Shown here piece after piece: positions 24,564-38,734 of a stretch of 64,000 bases of DNA; position 1 is the stretch's first letter, and each line of letters starts with the position of its first letter. A model generated the notes under the pieces. It was not told where the DNA came from, ran no database searches, and saw only the letters and a program-made list of their open reading frames with translations. The position numbers were made by a program, and so were the translations under genes. The stretch spans positions 35,978,933-36,042,932 of the forward strand of contig CM022665.1 in assembly GCA_012295275.1 (NCBI GenBank), written 5' to 3'. This DNA is from Chrysomallon squamiferum (lineage: Eukaryota > Mollusca > Gastropoda > Neomphalida > Peltospiridae).

Positions 24564-26320
24564 TCATTGCAGTTTTGATAATGTCTTTTTTCTTCCACAT
24601 TTCATTCCTGCATTCTCTGTCGAAATGCATTCTTTTTTGTTGATGGCTTTCAAATGACTGTCTTCAATCCACAAAATAACTAGCAAAAGAAAAATATTCT
24701 TGTTACTAAGTTTAACTTATTATTAAGAAATCACAACAAATAATTATAAGTAGAAATTAAATAAAAGCAGTTTTTGATGTTCTTTAAAATGAAATAGAAG
24801 CAGAACAAGAAATGTTTAAAAAATATTTTAATCACATGGTACAAATCCTTGTTTAAATATTACTGACTTTATTCAATTACCCAGTAATTATTAATTTTAA
24901 TTTATTTTATAATAATGTTAACCATATTATCATAGTTCAGCTTGAAAAAAAAATGTTGGATTTTAATATAATAAAAAAGAGAAATCATATGTTGTTACGT
25001 GACTTACTCACGACAGACTGTACAGTGTTAAACCTGCATTTCCAGAAGTTTTTATCAGTCATTTTTTCATTTTGCAGCTCAGAAGCTAAAAACATAAGTA
25101 AAAAAATTAGTGATAAAATGTCCATTTGAAGTAAATAAATACAGCTTGAAATGTTTTCAGCTATACAAGTAAAGTTTAAATCAAAGTTATGCTGCACACC
25201 ACAAAATGCCAAAACTAGATTATAATTACACTATAAAAATCTTTAGGGCGATCAACTGATATTTTAGGATACAGTATCATTCACTAGTCAATTTTTCAAA
25301 ACTCAGTAATTACTTTGTTTAAACTAAAATTAAGAAAAACTGAAGATAAAATATCAAAATAAAAAATGGCCAATTACTTGAAATTGAGACAATATTTCCA
25401 AATCAAAAACTGCTGTCCATCTTGTAATATTGAAAAAATAATAACATTGATACTGAAAAGGGAAAAGATCTAAAGTAATAATATAATATGCCAATCTTCC
25501 TGAATTATAAAGAATTAAATATATTTTTTAGGAATTCCTATGGACAAACAAAATTAAAAAGTATGATTATTAGCAAAGCACAACATTTAATTAATTGTAA
25601 TTAATGGCAAAGTGTACTTACCTACAGTTATGAATGTTTTCATATTTTTCATCTTAAATAAAAAAAAAATAAAAATAAAAATTTAATGTATTTTTTATTA
25701 AAATTGACTACCTGGTAAAACTGTCTTATCAGTTCAACTGTCATTCTGAAAATGAACGATGTCACAAGGTGACAAACAACTCTCAGGCCAAGCCAATGTT
25801 CAGGTCTCTATGGAGATTTAATTAAGCAGCTTCGCTAATTACATTTCAAGCTATAGCAAATAGAGGCCCATTGTCTTAACCTTTACTACCATCCAATCAA
25901 AAGTTCTAAACAGCGATATCAGTTCACCTATCCCTAAACTGATTATTATAAAAAGTTCAGCCAAAGTGAAAAACATTTTTTATTTATTTATTTATTTATT
26001 GTGTCTGTTGGCTAGGTGAGGGTGCACACCATATAATAATAATAATAATAATAGTAGTAGTAGTAGTAACAACACAAATAACAAAACAAAAATTTAATAA
26101 AAATAGGAAAGAAAAATATTTTCCTATAACAAACTCATGTGTATTTATTTAAAAATATGTTCTAAAATAAGTGGCTTACTGTTTTGACAGCTGATACAAA
26201 ATGGATTACTTGATTTACAATTTTCTATCAGTGATTTCCCATCACACCCAGTGTTCCATCTGTGGTTTACCAAAGCCACCACTTTCCACTTTCCTAATTC
26301 ATACATACAAAATATCTCTG
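24564..26320 (-). CDS. Candidate spliced gene for a small cysteine-containing protein (three putative exons)
   Basis: Three minus-strand stretches are bounded by consensus splice sites and all join in phase 1: 26180-26320 (acceptor TTTAG, donor GTAAGC), 25008-25085 (acceptor TTTTTAG, donor GTAAGT) and 24564-24679 (acceptor TTTTGCTAG, ending in TGA). The first encodes 46 full codons with six cysteines (C at FCMYE, TGCDG, ENCKS, FCISC). The second includes FWKCRF. The third includes KKECIST and MKCGRK and ends LSKLQ. Phase agreement at each junction is the main support. No start exon was identified; a short ATG stretch at about 25620-25650 with a GTAAGT donor is a possible alternative first exon for the last two pieces. 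I recognise no family. Chance assembly in AT-rich sequence is possible, so this is a tentative model. Confidence 0.3.
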
Positions 26321-27574
26321 CTAAATAAATGAAAAAGAACAGCTTGTCATCATATTTAGAAGGGCGCAAAAAAAAAGAAGAAATAAAATTTGTTGGTTTA
26401 AAAACTTAAAATGTTCACTCAACCATTGTCAATACACCAAAGCAAAATGATATGCAGTGATTGTGTGTATGTATTCATAGTCATTCTCTTCTATACCTTT
26501 ACAGTGACAACATCCAAGTGTAAACAATTTCCAATTATTAAAAAGGTGTCCACAAAGGTGTTCAAAATGTATATAAGAAATACATTTCGGAAGGTACACT
26601 TTATTTCTATAATTATATTTTTATCCCAAGTGTGCTTGATTTTTAGAAGTAAACCTGTTTTAATTAGATTTGGACATTATTAGATTTGAAATATTATTAA
26701 ACATTTTACATTTTAAAAACCAAATACATGATGCAAGTAATAATAATTATAAAATGCTTTATATCCAAATAAGCTATTTCAGTTTAAAACCAGGAAATAC
26801 AGTTAAGTTTTGTAGTACTACTTCAGTAATTAATAATAATAATAATAGTAATAATTACTACCAAAGACAAAATTAAAAATGAAGCTACACAAGGAAAGCT
26901 ATAAAATGTAAGTATATGTAAATAATAATAAAACAGTGATGATAAAAGAGAGAAAAAATAAAACAAAAAAGAATGTTACTGACATTCATTGTTTTTCTTT
27001 TTTACACTGAGATATTTAAGTTTTTAGCTGTTTTCAAGTATTCAAAGCAAGAAAAACAATACATGTTTCTGAACAAATATATTTTATTGAAACATTAGTT
27101 AATTAATTCCAGAATGAAAAAAATAAATTGTAACAACATGTGTAAAAACATGGTACAAATTTTGTTAATGAAAAATACATGTCCACTAAAACAAATAATA
27201 ATTTTATAAAAGTTACCAATACTCTAAATATTTTTGCTGCCTTAATAAAAATTAAACAGATGTAGTCAAGTATGGCTTCTTAATGGTTTTAATAATAAAA
27301 ATAATGATGTTGGGATAATAAATAAACAAAAACATTTATAATACTTTATTCTTTTTAATTTTATAATTTTAATACACATTTTATTTTTATTACTGAAAGT
27401 TAACTAAAATATTCCTTGAACAACAATTTCAATCTAACACAACATTTTTTTTTTTTGCTGCAGTGGTTTTTAATTTTTCCAAATTAGATGGTAAATAAAT
27501 GATAAACTTTGTGACCTAGAATTTACTTTTTGTTTTTCTTCTTAAATGTGGTAAATTCCTATTTCAAATTATTG
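26321..27574. other. Gene-free stretch downstream of HSPA14
   Basis: AT-rich, with a short AAT tract near 26828. A minus-strand AATAAA (27350 to 27345) lies about 225 bp past the HSPA14 stop and is a candidate polyadenylation signal. Plus-strand frames at 26411-26683 and 26670-26876 have no recognisable content. Confidence 0.4.
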
Positions 27575-30500
27575 TCAGCTGATGCCAATGGTGACACTTT
27601 CTTCTTTGTTAGATGACAGTTCCTGGCAGGTGACATGTAAGTTACATTCTCTGAAATATCAGAATTAAAAAAGTTATCCAATGTTTCGTTTTGTTTTATT
27701 CAACATAAAATATCAGTTCCTGTTATATTCTTAAGGCAAAATAGTTAGACACACACAGCTATATTTTACTGATAACAGAACACTGTGTTTAAATTAACCT
27801 TAATTACAAAGTTATTAAAAGTATACAGCAAGTTTTCTTTTTAAAAATGATTAATTATTTATCAAAATAATGTGTGTGCTGAATACTTAGGTATTAAAAT
27901 ATTTTTAAAAGATAAACTGCATTTGGTGTTTTCTTAGACCAAAGGAAATAAATTTTCAAAATCTCAAATTGAGAAACTGGTCAATGCTTCCTTATTCAGG
28001 TAAAGGGTTATTATACCTAGATTTAAAAAAATAATCATAAAAGAACAAAAATAATCTACATTTAATTAGAAATTTAAATTTCATTATTTTTTTAATGATC
28101 TATAGATTTGACATATTTTACCTTCTAAGATGAAAGGTTGTTTGAACACTGCTTGGTGTTGGTAAATCACGCATCACAATCTGAAACAAAACAAAACAAA
28201 TAAAGTATTAGGTCACACAAAATGAAAACAAGTATTAATTTTATTATCTGATTTATAATAATAACAACAACAATAATAAAAAAAACACAAAAACAAACAT
28301 ACCTTTGCTAACAAAGTTGCTGTTTCTAAAGAAGGTGGATCTTCTGCTTCATAAACCTCTAAGCAGAAAGCATTCTGATCATCAGCTAAAGTGTATGTGT
28401 GTTGTTTACGTGATGGAATTAAACTATGCTTGGGAACAGCAAGGGATAATTCCATGTTTGAATCACTAGTAATCTTTAAATAAATAAATAAATAAAAGTA
28501 AAGTAATGCTACACTGAAAATAATCAAACATAATGAAGAGAGAAGAAATCCATTGCTGAAAGTCAATACTGTATATTGATTTTATTAAATTATTTATAAA
28601 TGGCAAACACAAAGAGGACACACACACACAAACAAAATATGAATTATTGATTAAAACATTATTTCTGATATATTAAAATAGATTTAATTCCATTTATGAT
28701 ATACAATTTATTATTCACAGTGTTTTCATACATATCAGCAATCTAAACAGGATGCTATATACAATACCTTGACATAAATAGCTTTAGACAGACATTTAAC
28801 TTCCAGATAATTTTCATGCTCTTGAAGATCCTGAATATCTTTGCCAACTAATATAGCAGCCTAAAATTGCAAAGACCAAAAGAAAAACAGTAATAAAAAT
28901 AATAATAAAAATAAAAATAAAAATAAAAATAATGAAAATAAACTGAAAGTATATACATACATACATACACACACACATAAAACGACTGTTACAGATTGAA
29001 AAAACCTACTCCCAACAAAAACCAGATGCAAATAGCAAATACTTAACAAACCAGAGAAAAATCTAGGGATGAATTCTAAAGTGCATGTTAAAGTATTTTT
29101 TATTCATGAATGACACATAATATTAAACAAATTTCTTTTGAACTGATGGATCATAAATCTAGCCTAACTGACATATATTTAAACAAACCTCTTTTGCAGC
29201 ACCAATTGCTATCACCTCATCAGCTGGTATAGTTTTCAGTAGTTCTCCTCCTGGCAGGAAATCTGATATTGCTTTCTGTAGGATTGGAACCTTGCTGCCT
29301 CCTCCACACAGTATTACCTTTAGTAACACAAATATATAACATTCACTTAATATGTTTATAATGATGTAAATAGGGCAACCAGTTTTAACTGATTTAAGCA
29401 GAAATTTTATAAACTAGAATCATTTAAGATACAATTATCAAAAACATTACTGATAATGTTTTCTGTTCATTTGTATCAATTTCAACAAACAAAAAATAAG
29501 ATAAAACTCCTTTTCTATATTTTAAATGCAGCTCATGGGTTTTCATAGCATGTAATTCATGTTTAATATGTTTTCCTTGTGTAGAAACTTTATAAATGTT
29601 CAATTTTTCTAATTACTTTTTCAGCAATAGGACTGGTGCTCAGTGTATGAAATTTTCTACTGTATTATTTTTTTCATTACTTAATTTCAAATACTAATTA
29701 TTTTGTGATAATAGCCACTGGTTAATGAATTTGAAAGTCCAATTGTCCAAACATCTTTAACAAACTGTTATTGAATATCATCTTGTATGCAAATGCCTTT
29801 TAAAATACAAACCTTATTAACTTCATCTTTCTGAATGCCTGTTTCACTGAGACATTGTTCCATGATCTGAATGTTTTTCTGTAGAAGACCACTGCAGAGA
29901 CTTTCAAATCTAGCTCTTTAAATAAAAATTAAAAATATATATATATTGTAGAATTAAAAGTTTCAATTAGGTGTGAATTCATAATCATATTTCATTTATA
30001 ATTCACTTTATCTTTCAACATATGCCAACTTATGACAATTTGTTTTGGTTTAATACTGACAACTAAAAGTGAAAACTTAACACAGTAAAAACAGAAAACA
30101 TTACATCAGCCATTTTAAAATGTGTTAACATTGTAATGTACGAAGTATAAATTTATTCACTTTTTCATGCAATATCTGGGTACAAAAAGCTACATGTTAC
30201 ATGGTATAAAATATGGAGTATCAAAGAACCTGGACACTGTCAGATGGAAGTCAATGCCTTCATGTAGAGAGTCAATGGCACACTGAGCATTGCCAAGATT
30301 AGAAAGTGTGTGTTTACACACCTCTGCTCCCAACCACAGCTTTATCATAGCACGTTTGTTCTCTCTTACATCACACCGGAACTGTCTGCAAAAATAACAA
30401 AACTACTTACTCAGTATGATGTTTCTTCTGTCATTAGTTAACAGACAATTGTTTTAATTTTTTTTTTAAACAACAATTTGCATGTTGTGCAAAACAGAGA

Positions 30501-33500
30501 ATGAGAAATTGCAAAATCAAAATAACCAAAACAGTTACTATGTATGGAAATATGCGTTTAGGTATCTTAGAATAATAGTAGTTTTAAGTTGGTATTGTTG
30601 TTATTGTTGTTTTTTTTTTTTTTTTTATGTGCATACTGTAAAAAATTACCAAAACAGTTTACTAAGTGTGGAAAGATATTTTTAGACCTGGAAAATGGGA
30701 AACTGCCCATATAAACTGGTTGAACAGACCTAATACAAATATCTTCACTATCTTAGATTGTAATATTATTTAACAATTATTAACAACAAAATTTAATTAG
30801 TTATGAAATAATTAAATATTATGATTTGCTTCATTAATCTCCAACATTTATTACAGAAACTGCTACTATAACTGTTTTAATATTTTGTATTAAAATAGCA
30901 ACAAACACAATTTTATTTTAATAAGGAGGAAATTACCTTTTAAATTCTGTAACCAGATAGTCACAAAGAACTTGTGTGTATTCATCAGCTCCAAAATCTG
31001 TGTCAGTGTAAGAAGCACAAACCCGATACAGTCCATTTTCAACTTTAATAACAGTTGCCTCTGTTGATGTTCCTCCAAACCGATATACTAGAACAATGCT
31101 AAATATAGCATTAACATTAATTCAGCGAATAAAAAATGAAATAAACTGAGGGGAAATTTTAAAATTCATACAATAGATTTGTGTAAATTTATGGCAGCTT
31201 CTCTAGACATAAACTTTTGAAGCTGATTTATACAAAAAATTTATAAATAATTATTAAGATTCATTGGTGAAGCCAAAAGAAATAAAAAAATGTATTAAAA
31301 ATTTGACAGTTTAGTATTTAGTGACAGCTGGGAATAAAATGAAACAATTAAAAACATTTTAATGGGTTTATTTATTAAACATTAGAGATATCTTCTTAAT
31401 TTGATTATAAAACACATTAACATCAGGTATAAGTGTCAAGACCAAATATTCATAATTTTATGGAAGTGAACAGAGAAAAGGAAAAAGTTCATTTTGTATT
31501 ATTTTAACTGAGAGCTAAAAACATAAACAAATATTAATGTCATATTAAATTTATTATTAAGTACATCAATCCAATATTTTAAGCAACCACCACCAATAGT
31601 CAGAAACAGCTGTATCAAATCCAATATTTAATTTATTTATTGGTACAAAAGTACAAAACACTTTCCAACTGTACACTAAATATCAGACATTCTACTGGTC
31701 CACAGGCCATTATATTTTTATTATGATACAGGGTACAATTTTAATGATGCCCTATCTGCAACATTCATGGAAAAGCCAAATATTTATGCCAGGCAAGTGT
31801 CTGCTTGTCTATATTATATAACTTAATATCAGAGTTATTTTCAAAAGTTAAGTTACTCCAAGATCATCAGATGTGGATAAATTTTATCTTGAAAGACATT
31901 AAAGTGAAGTAAAAAAAAAAAAAAAAAAAAAAATTTATAACACATTTTGATTTGATAGTGAAAGACACTATTTATTTTTTATTATAAGGTTTACAATTTG
32001 TTTAAGTTGGACTGATGAAAAAAACAAACACAACAGCAAAAAAAAACAAATACTGAAGTGCAAATACACTAATTATATTCTGTCCTACCTATTTTCTTCA
32101 TGGTGTAACTGACCAAGATCATAAGCCAGGACAGCTGCTGCTGCTTCACTCACAACTCTTAAAATGTTGAATCCTGCCTTTTCTGCGGCAATACTGGAAA
32201 ACAGTTTTATTGGTAATTTTAAAATTGAAAAACACTGACAGAAAATCTTCATTTACAAAAAAAAATTGTTTCTATCTTATTCACTGCAATTTTTCAGTAA
32301 AAAAACAACAAAAAACCCCACAAATTTAAAAAAAATGTTCTTAAGAAAATATATTTTTCTCAATTTTATACACTTCAAGCATTTAACATATAGATACTGC
32401 TGAAATCTGATTTTAGAGATTACTATTTCCAAACCACAAACACTGTATGGGTTGTTGACTTGGGAATAAGGTTAGGATGTAGTTCGGTTCACCAGCTATT
32501 CAAACAAAGCAATATGCTTTTCAGTTTCTATTTATCAAAATCATTAACAAGTTCTTTAGGATTATCCAGTTACCTCAGATGGCAAATTTGATAGACATGT
32601 GACAATTTTCAACACGTGCCATTTTATCTGGTCCTCACCAAAAAACTTTTTGTAATTCATTTCCTTCATTTGATATTTTATCTTTATTTTTATACACAAG
32701 AAAAGGTTTTATGAAAACACTTGCAATTATTCACTAGAATAAACTGCAATGTAGGCTAAAATCCACAACACAACAAATCACAAATCACCTCCCTTGAAGT
32801 AGCTAAAACAAGTTTATCAAACAAAAAATACATTCTGTTATTTTCAGGGTACATTTCATAATGCATGTTTGTTGTTCAGTTTCCTCTATATCTGATTGCC
32901 ATTCACTTGCTTAGTAGATCACTATCAAAGTTAATTTTTTCATTTGTATTGAGAAAGTTAAATTGAGGGTATAAGGTTTACATCAGCTTTATAATTAGAA
33001 AATTGATGCTACATCAGTTGTTGTCTTTTAATGCACTCAGTGATTTCCCTGTGACTCCATCAGAAAACTTTCCATGGCCATCAGAAAGTAAAGAAATTAT
33101 TCTTTTCATGAAAAGAAAGATAATTATATATATATTCCTCTAATAGTTTTATGTAATATGTTTAGGGAAGTTTTATGTTAAAATTTGAAATAAGATATCA
33201 GGTAACAAATATTAATTCAAAGTAGAAAGCTAATATATAATACCTAATAGCATTTCTTTGTTCAGGTGTGAAACTGACAGGCACAGTGAGTACAGCATCT
33301 TGTATGCCTCTTCCTCCATGACTCTGAGCAGTTTCTGCAAAAATCCATTTGATTGTCATTAAACATTGTAAAAGATTAAATATAAAAGTGATGGAGTAAA
33401 ACTGTACTTCCTTTTGAAACAGACATTACAGTATGTTGATAAGTATCAAACTATATATTCATATGTACACAAAATTATTTTTATTTATTTTGACTACAAT

Positions 33501-34940
33501 ATATAATCAAATAAAATGAAAAAATGTACTCAGTAATTATGGTGTAATTAATAAAACTGTGTTTAAAATTACAAAAATAATAATAATAATAATAAAATCA
33601 CAAATCAACTGCTAACTTCTAAGATACCAAAACTTAATATAATTTTTTTTTTTTTCAACTTCAAATACAAATTGTAAATTATCAGTTGGTAATTATTTTA
33701 TAAAGTAAAATATAAAAACAGAAATAAAAAAGATATCTCACCTAACATTTTTCTGTAAATTGCTTCTGCAACAGAGGTTAGAGACACCTGTTTGGTTTTT
33801 CCCAGGTGACTAACTTCATATACTGGCAGCCCATCTTTTTGAACAATCTGTTAATAAAAACAATTTTGGTTTACTATGGTATTACAAATATAATCTGCTG
33901 TCAATCAGATTATTTTTGAATTTAAAAAAAAAAAAAAAATGTATAAAACAGCTTCATAATGTCTAATGTGCATACATGCATTTAAATGGTTTAAGCAGCT
34001 GCATACTCATACCAACTAATACAATTAAACAGTCTATAAATACCACAACAAATAAGAAATGTATACAAACTACTGAAACAAAACGAGTGTTCTTAATAAT
34101 TAGTCCAAAAATTAATGAAAGATTAGAATAATTTACAGTTAATGAATTTCTGCTTATTTGCATATTAACTGCTACTAGTCTGAATCAAAATATTATCATT
34201 GTGCAACACAAAGGGAAATAATGCAATAAATGCATCCAGATGGATTGACTTTGTAATCTATCCACCCAAATGCTTTAACAAAATATCCTAAAACAAATAT
34301 ATTTCAGGTAGTGAATTCTGTGAAAATCTATAGATGAAAACAAATAAAGATAGCCATTATTGGACGTTTTCAGTAAATAACTACTTGAAGGTGTAACCTT
34401 TTGTTAAATATTCAAATCTACAATCCTTGATGTTTAACCCTTTTTTAAATTAACTGAAGCAGGAAAAGCAAAGAAGAGTAAACACATGATATAGTGTGGC
34501 AGGTAATGTGACCTAACTGTATAATAATGCAACCTTCTAACATCAGAGATCTTGAGTTACTATGACAACACTGTAACATAAACCAGTACCAGAAAACTGG
34601 GATACAGAGTTAAGTTAAATAAAAAATTAAATTTGCTACTAATTTATTTTTATGTAAACTGCAAATTATGACAGTTTTGAATATTGTTTAGCTGTTGAAT
34701 TATAATTTGTTATAAAGTTCATCTACGGTAAATGGAAAAGATTGGAAAAAAAAAAAAAAAAAATACAGGTTTCCTAAAATAAAAATGGAATGTTCCAGAA
34801 CAGTTAAAACAAAAACAATAGGTTCTTTCTTAATTTCAGGTTTGATAGAAAAAGCTGAATTTTAAACAATATTTGCTAAACATGTTGAAATAGTATCAGA
34901 ACATCTGAATAATCAAAACAAATCTGATAATATCAAAACA

Positions 34941-34977
<37 letters not shown>

Positions 34978-35912
34978 TTGACAACTTAAACAGGGCAATA
35001 TTCTGAAATATACCTCAACCAATCCATCCTTTGGAATGAAATAGACTTTACTGGGTTGTCATGACAACATATCGGAGACTATAAAACTGAAATTTTCTTC
35101 CATGTAAAAGTTTCTGTATGATGGAGACACCAGAAATGCCTGAGGGCAATGCTGCTGTTCCTTCAAACAGATCAGCAACAATAAATCCTGTTGATACTGA
35201 AAGTGAGTTTGAGACTGACGACGATTTTCTTGCTTCCAAAGGCTACCTGATGGGGGAGTACATGGGCAAGGGTCAGTATAGCAAACTCTACAAATGTAGC
35301 AATGCAAATGAAACAAAAGAAACAAGTAAAATTGTGGTAAAAATCATCACAAAGCCTACAAATGATGCTAGCTTTTGGGATGTGTTTTTACCAAGAGATA
35401 CTGCTGCAAGAGAAATTCTAAAACAGGATCATATCATAACTATGCTCAGTCAGTTTGAAACAAGTAAGAAACTATATTATGTCATGAAAATTCAGTCATT
35501 TCATGAACATCTCATCATATACCTTGGCATCTGGCCAACTTTGTTTCATTCAATTAGTTCACTTCATGCAAACAGTGTTGATAATGAAAATATGGATACA
35601 TGAAACTTGCTGTGTTTCTAAAATTTATAACCTCTTCCTTTGCAAGCATCAATGCAAAATTAAAAAAAATTTAAAACAAGGAAAATTAAAAAAAACAAAC
35701 AAATAAATTAATAATTATAAATTAAAAAAAATATATATATTTTTTGAAAATCATAATTATATGAAATGAGAAAGTAGAAATGTATGAAACAATTTTCTTG
35801 AGTGTGACCTTTGACCTTGATACTGTTCTGGAAGAGTACATCATTCTTAAGGGTGGCAATTAATAAATAAATATTATTACCTAATTTTTTTTAAATAAAA
35901 CTAAAAATTTCT

Positions 35913-35951
<39 letters not shown>

Positions 35952-37431
35952 AGTTCAATAATGTCTTATGATATTTTATTTCATAACAGAAGTACATTAT
36001 CAATGATGCAGAAAATTGATGACAGCAATGCTGAAACCCCTGTTATATAATGGAATAATCCCAAACAATGCCCAAATAGGTATTCTGCTCAGAATAGTCT
36101 AAAACTTAGTATTACAATTTTAATATGTACATTACCGAGACTGGGGATTTTGCAATGACATCCTGTACGACAGTGCTGGAGTATGGGTGTCCTAAAAGGC
36201 GCTTTACATAGCATATTGTGTTATTGGCATTTCGAATCACACCTTGCTTTGCAGCAGCACCAACAGACTAAAATAAAAACATTTAAAAAAAGTAACAATG
36301 TGACATGTATTTAAAATATTTTTAAGCATACTTAATATATATTGTTTATTACAAAGTAATTTTTTTGTTTCTGAAAGTCTGTTTTTTGTAATAAAACTAT
36401 AACAATAAATTAAAAAGTTTGTGATGATGCATGAAGGCATATTTGTCATTACTTTTGTTTATTAATTATTATTATTATTATTTTTTTTTTTCTGAGAAAT
36501 AAACCTCTTAATAAGTCTTGGAAATCTCTTGCATTGTTAATCTGTTTTGAATAATTTTATATTTTATGTTAAAACTGCCATTACAAATTTATTTTACATG
36601 AAACAAAATAAAACAGTAACACGGAATGACAAAAATACATCAGGCACATTCAATACATTCAGGCACTTTCAATTTTATGTTCATTGTATATTTAATGTAC
36701 CAAATAGTCAGAAAAATATCTTTACACATAAGAATAACATAACTTATATAACTACATCAGCTATGTGTTTAACTGATAAAAGAATATAGTAATTACCTGA
36801 TCATGATCTGTGAAAGCAACAACACAGGGAGTAACTCTATCACCTAAATCATTTGCAACAACATCAGTCTTCCCATCCTGATCAGAAATAAAACAATAAG
36901 CATTCTATAGTCTTACTTTACAAAGAAGGTATGTGACAAACTTTTGCAAATTATTATTTTCCAATAATGTTATAGTTTATCTTCAGAAAGAACAAAAAAA
37001 CTATAAAAAAAAATTGCAAATTAAAATAATATCAATATCTTTTTAATGCAATGATAAATTGATAAAAGAAGATACAAATTTTTATCTGAATACAATTTGC
37101 TGGTATTTTCCCTTCACAATCTATGGAAATCCTGTGATTCATTTCAGTCATTTGGTAATATAAACACTTTATATCCTTTACTATTATATACTTTAAAACC
37201 AAAACTTATGAAATTTTATTAATTAATTGCACTAATTATCTCAAAGGTTCCTTGTGCTTTAATTATTTATCACTGTATGTCCCAAAAACTCCATAACCCA
37301 GCATACAAAAAGATAATTATTTAAGACAAAACTTTTTCAAGAATTTTGCTATCAGTATATTTACAGATTAATTAATAACCATAATTAGCGTTAATTTATA
37401 CTGGTCTCAAAACAAACAAACAAAATAATAA

Positions 37432-37470
<39 letters not shown>

Positions 37471-38022
37471 AAAAATTAAAAAATTAAAAGAAATCTAACT
37501 TGATACGAACTTTCTTCATAACCAGTATCTTTATCAGAAAGGACACATTATCATGATTATGTAAACTGCATTAAACTGGAATATTATACTACATAATTTA
37601 TTAATTATTAACTCATAGTCATACAATAAACAAAAAACCTGATTGTTCATTCTCCGTAATTTGATTTACCAAACATCACATTTCAAGAAACTAATACGAA
37701 GATGAAACAAAATATGTTTACTACGTCGTGACATCTGTTCTTTTGGAAAATATGTAAAAAATAATGACGAAGCAGAAACTCGAATGACAAAAAGAGTTGC
37801 TCGAAAATAGAATGCACGCTACTATAGTATAATTTACATTTCTCAAGTTACTGACAGTGGTAATGCATACTTTTAAAAGTGGTGGTGGCCACAATGAAAT
37901 TCATATTCGAGACAAAATAAACTGTTCCCCCGTATATGAAACATGCAGATTAAACAATCAGTTACCCTGTAAACAGCCAAACAAGCAGAACATGTGCCAA
38001 AATGTACCCCAAACGCCGCCAT
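27575..38022 (-). CDS. HSPA14: HSPA14-type Hsp70 family protein (Hsp70L1), complete, 14 exons
   Basis: HSPA14 is the atypical cytosolic Hsp70 that in animals pairs with the J-protein DNAJC2 (MPP11) as the ribosome-associated complex helping nascent chains fold; that role is family knowledge. Exons, 5' to 3': 38022-37966, 36877-36797, 36267-36136, 33847-33742, 33334-33244, 32193-32089, 31098-30937, 30385-30230, 29915-29813, 29317-29189, 28860-28768, 28473-28303, 28180-28122, 27650-27575. All have GT donors and AG acceptors and join in phase to 506 codons plus TGA (human protein about 509). The start [18 protein letters not shown] is the altered first Hsp70 signature. [10 protein letters not shown] (residues 196-205) is the second, and [11 protein letters not shown] (332-342) the third. 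After about residue 400 only a short substrate-binding domain follows, with no lid, as usual for HSPA14. No stop or frameshift was seen; it looks functional. Introns are long and AT-rich. Confidence 0.96.
35118..35640 (+). pseudogene. TSSK-like serine/threonine kinase retrocopy, broken, nested antisense in an HSPA14 intron
   Basis: An intronless 161-codon frame begins at 35118, with an in-frame TGA upstream at 35088. It has an acidic leader, then the kinase N-lobe: [19 protein letters not shown] (glycine loop), KIVVKIITK (the ATP lysine) and [12 protein letters not shown], which resembles the FLPRE segment typical of testis-specific kinases, then YYVMK at the hinge. Beyond that the frame is lost. 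CFIQLVHF (about 35532-35555) fits the C-lobe helix in another frame. LHANSV is followed by NENMDT, a stop at 35601 and NLL where HRDLKxEN should be, so the catalytic loop is destroyed and there is no DFG segment. A-rich sequence follows at 35655-35720. Lack of introns and the A-rich tail suggest a retrocopy. It lies between HSPA14 exons 3 and 4 on the opposite strand. TSSK is the best family fit; a related CAMK group kinase is possible. Confidence 0.7.
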
Positions 38023-38240
38023 GATTTCCTGTTTTATTTCGTAAATTCTTCCATGACGTATGTAACAAATGTTTTGTGAATCGTGCCCTACTATAATTAT
38101 TTTAAATATTCGAGTGACTCTGTGAAAAGTTTGTACTTAACTGAATAAAATTCATTTCTTTAGGCGAATATTATTATTTTACTCATTAAAGAGCAAGAAT
38201 AATAATTTAAAAAAATACATTTGACAGCTGCTGCTGTAAT
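38023..38240 (-). promoter_or_regulatory. Probable HSPA14 5' region and promoter
   Basis: This is the sequence just upstream of the HSPA14 start codon. It has CpGs uncommon in the surroundings and a CRE-like TGACGTA at about 38053. No TATA box was evident near the ATG. The transcription start was not determined. Confidence 0.4.
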
Positions 38241-38429
38241 GCCTTCTTATCTCTTTGTACAGTTTCTGCGATAGTACGAGAATATCACAATTACTCCAGT
38301 TATGAAATATGTGTTTGGAAAATTAAAATTGTCATAGACTGAAATAACACTTTCAGTTAAATTAAACTATTTACTTTAGAATAAAGGTAATCTTTTAGTT
38401 AGCAAACGAATATTTGCATAAAATTAACT

Positions 38430-38432
38430 GGG

Positions 38433-38477
<45 letters not shown>

Positions 38478-38504
38478 TCATGTATATTATTATTATTATT
38501 ATTA
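38430..38504. repeat. (AAT)n and opposing (ATT)n microsatellites
   Basis: AAT repeats at 38432-38476 are followed by ATT repeats at about 38485-38504, so the two could pair as a hairpin. Confidence 0.9.
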
Positions 38505-38734
38505 ATACAGAAAATGTCGAATTTAAAATATGCTTTGAAATATTTTAAGAAATCACACAGAACGGACAATCCGATATATTTCCCCACTTGTAACGTGGGC
38601 TTCTTCCTTGGAGCATTGTGGAGAATTGACCAATCAAATAACGCCAACTCTTGTAGTAATTCAGGAAACACGTTTTCTTTGTTTTGTTAGCAGTGCTATT
38701 TGACCGAAGGAAGTACAAAACATTGAGATTTTTT

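Noticed and set aside
35003-35050. Minus-strand [12 protein letters not shown] followed by GTATAT, resembling the [11 protein letters not shown] stretch of HSPA14 and so a possible alternative exon
   Set aside because: The only nearby acceptor would put a TAA first in the required phase, and exons 3 and 4 already join perfectly without it.
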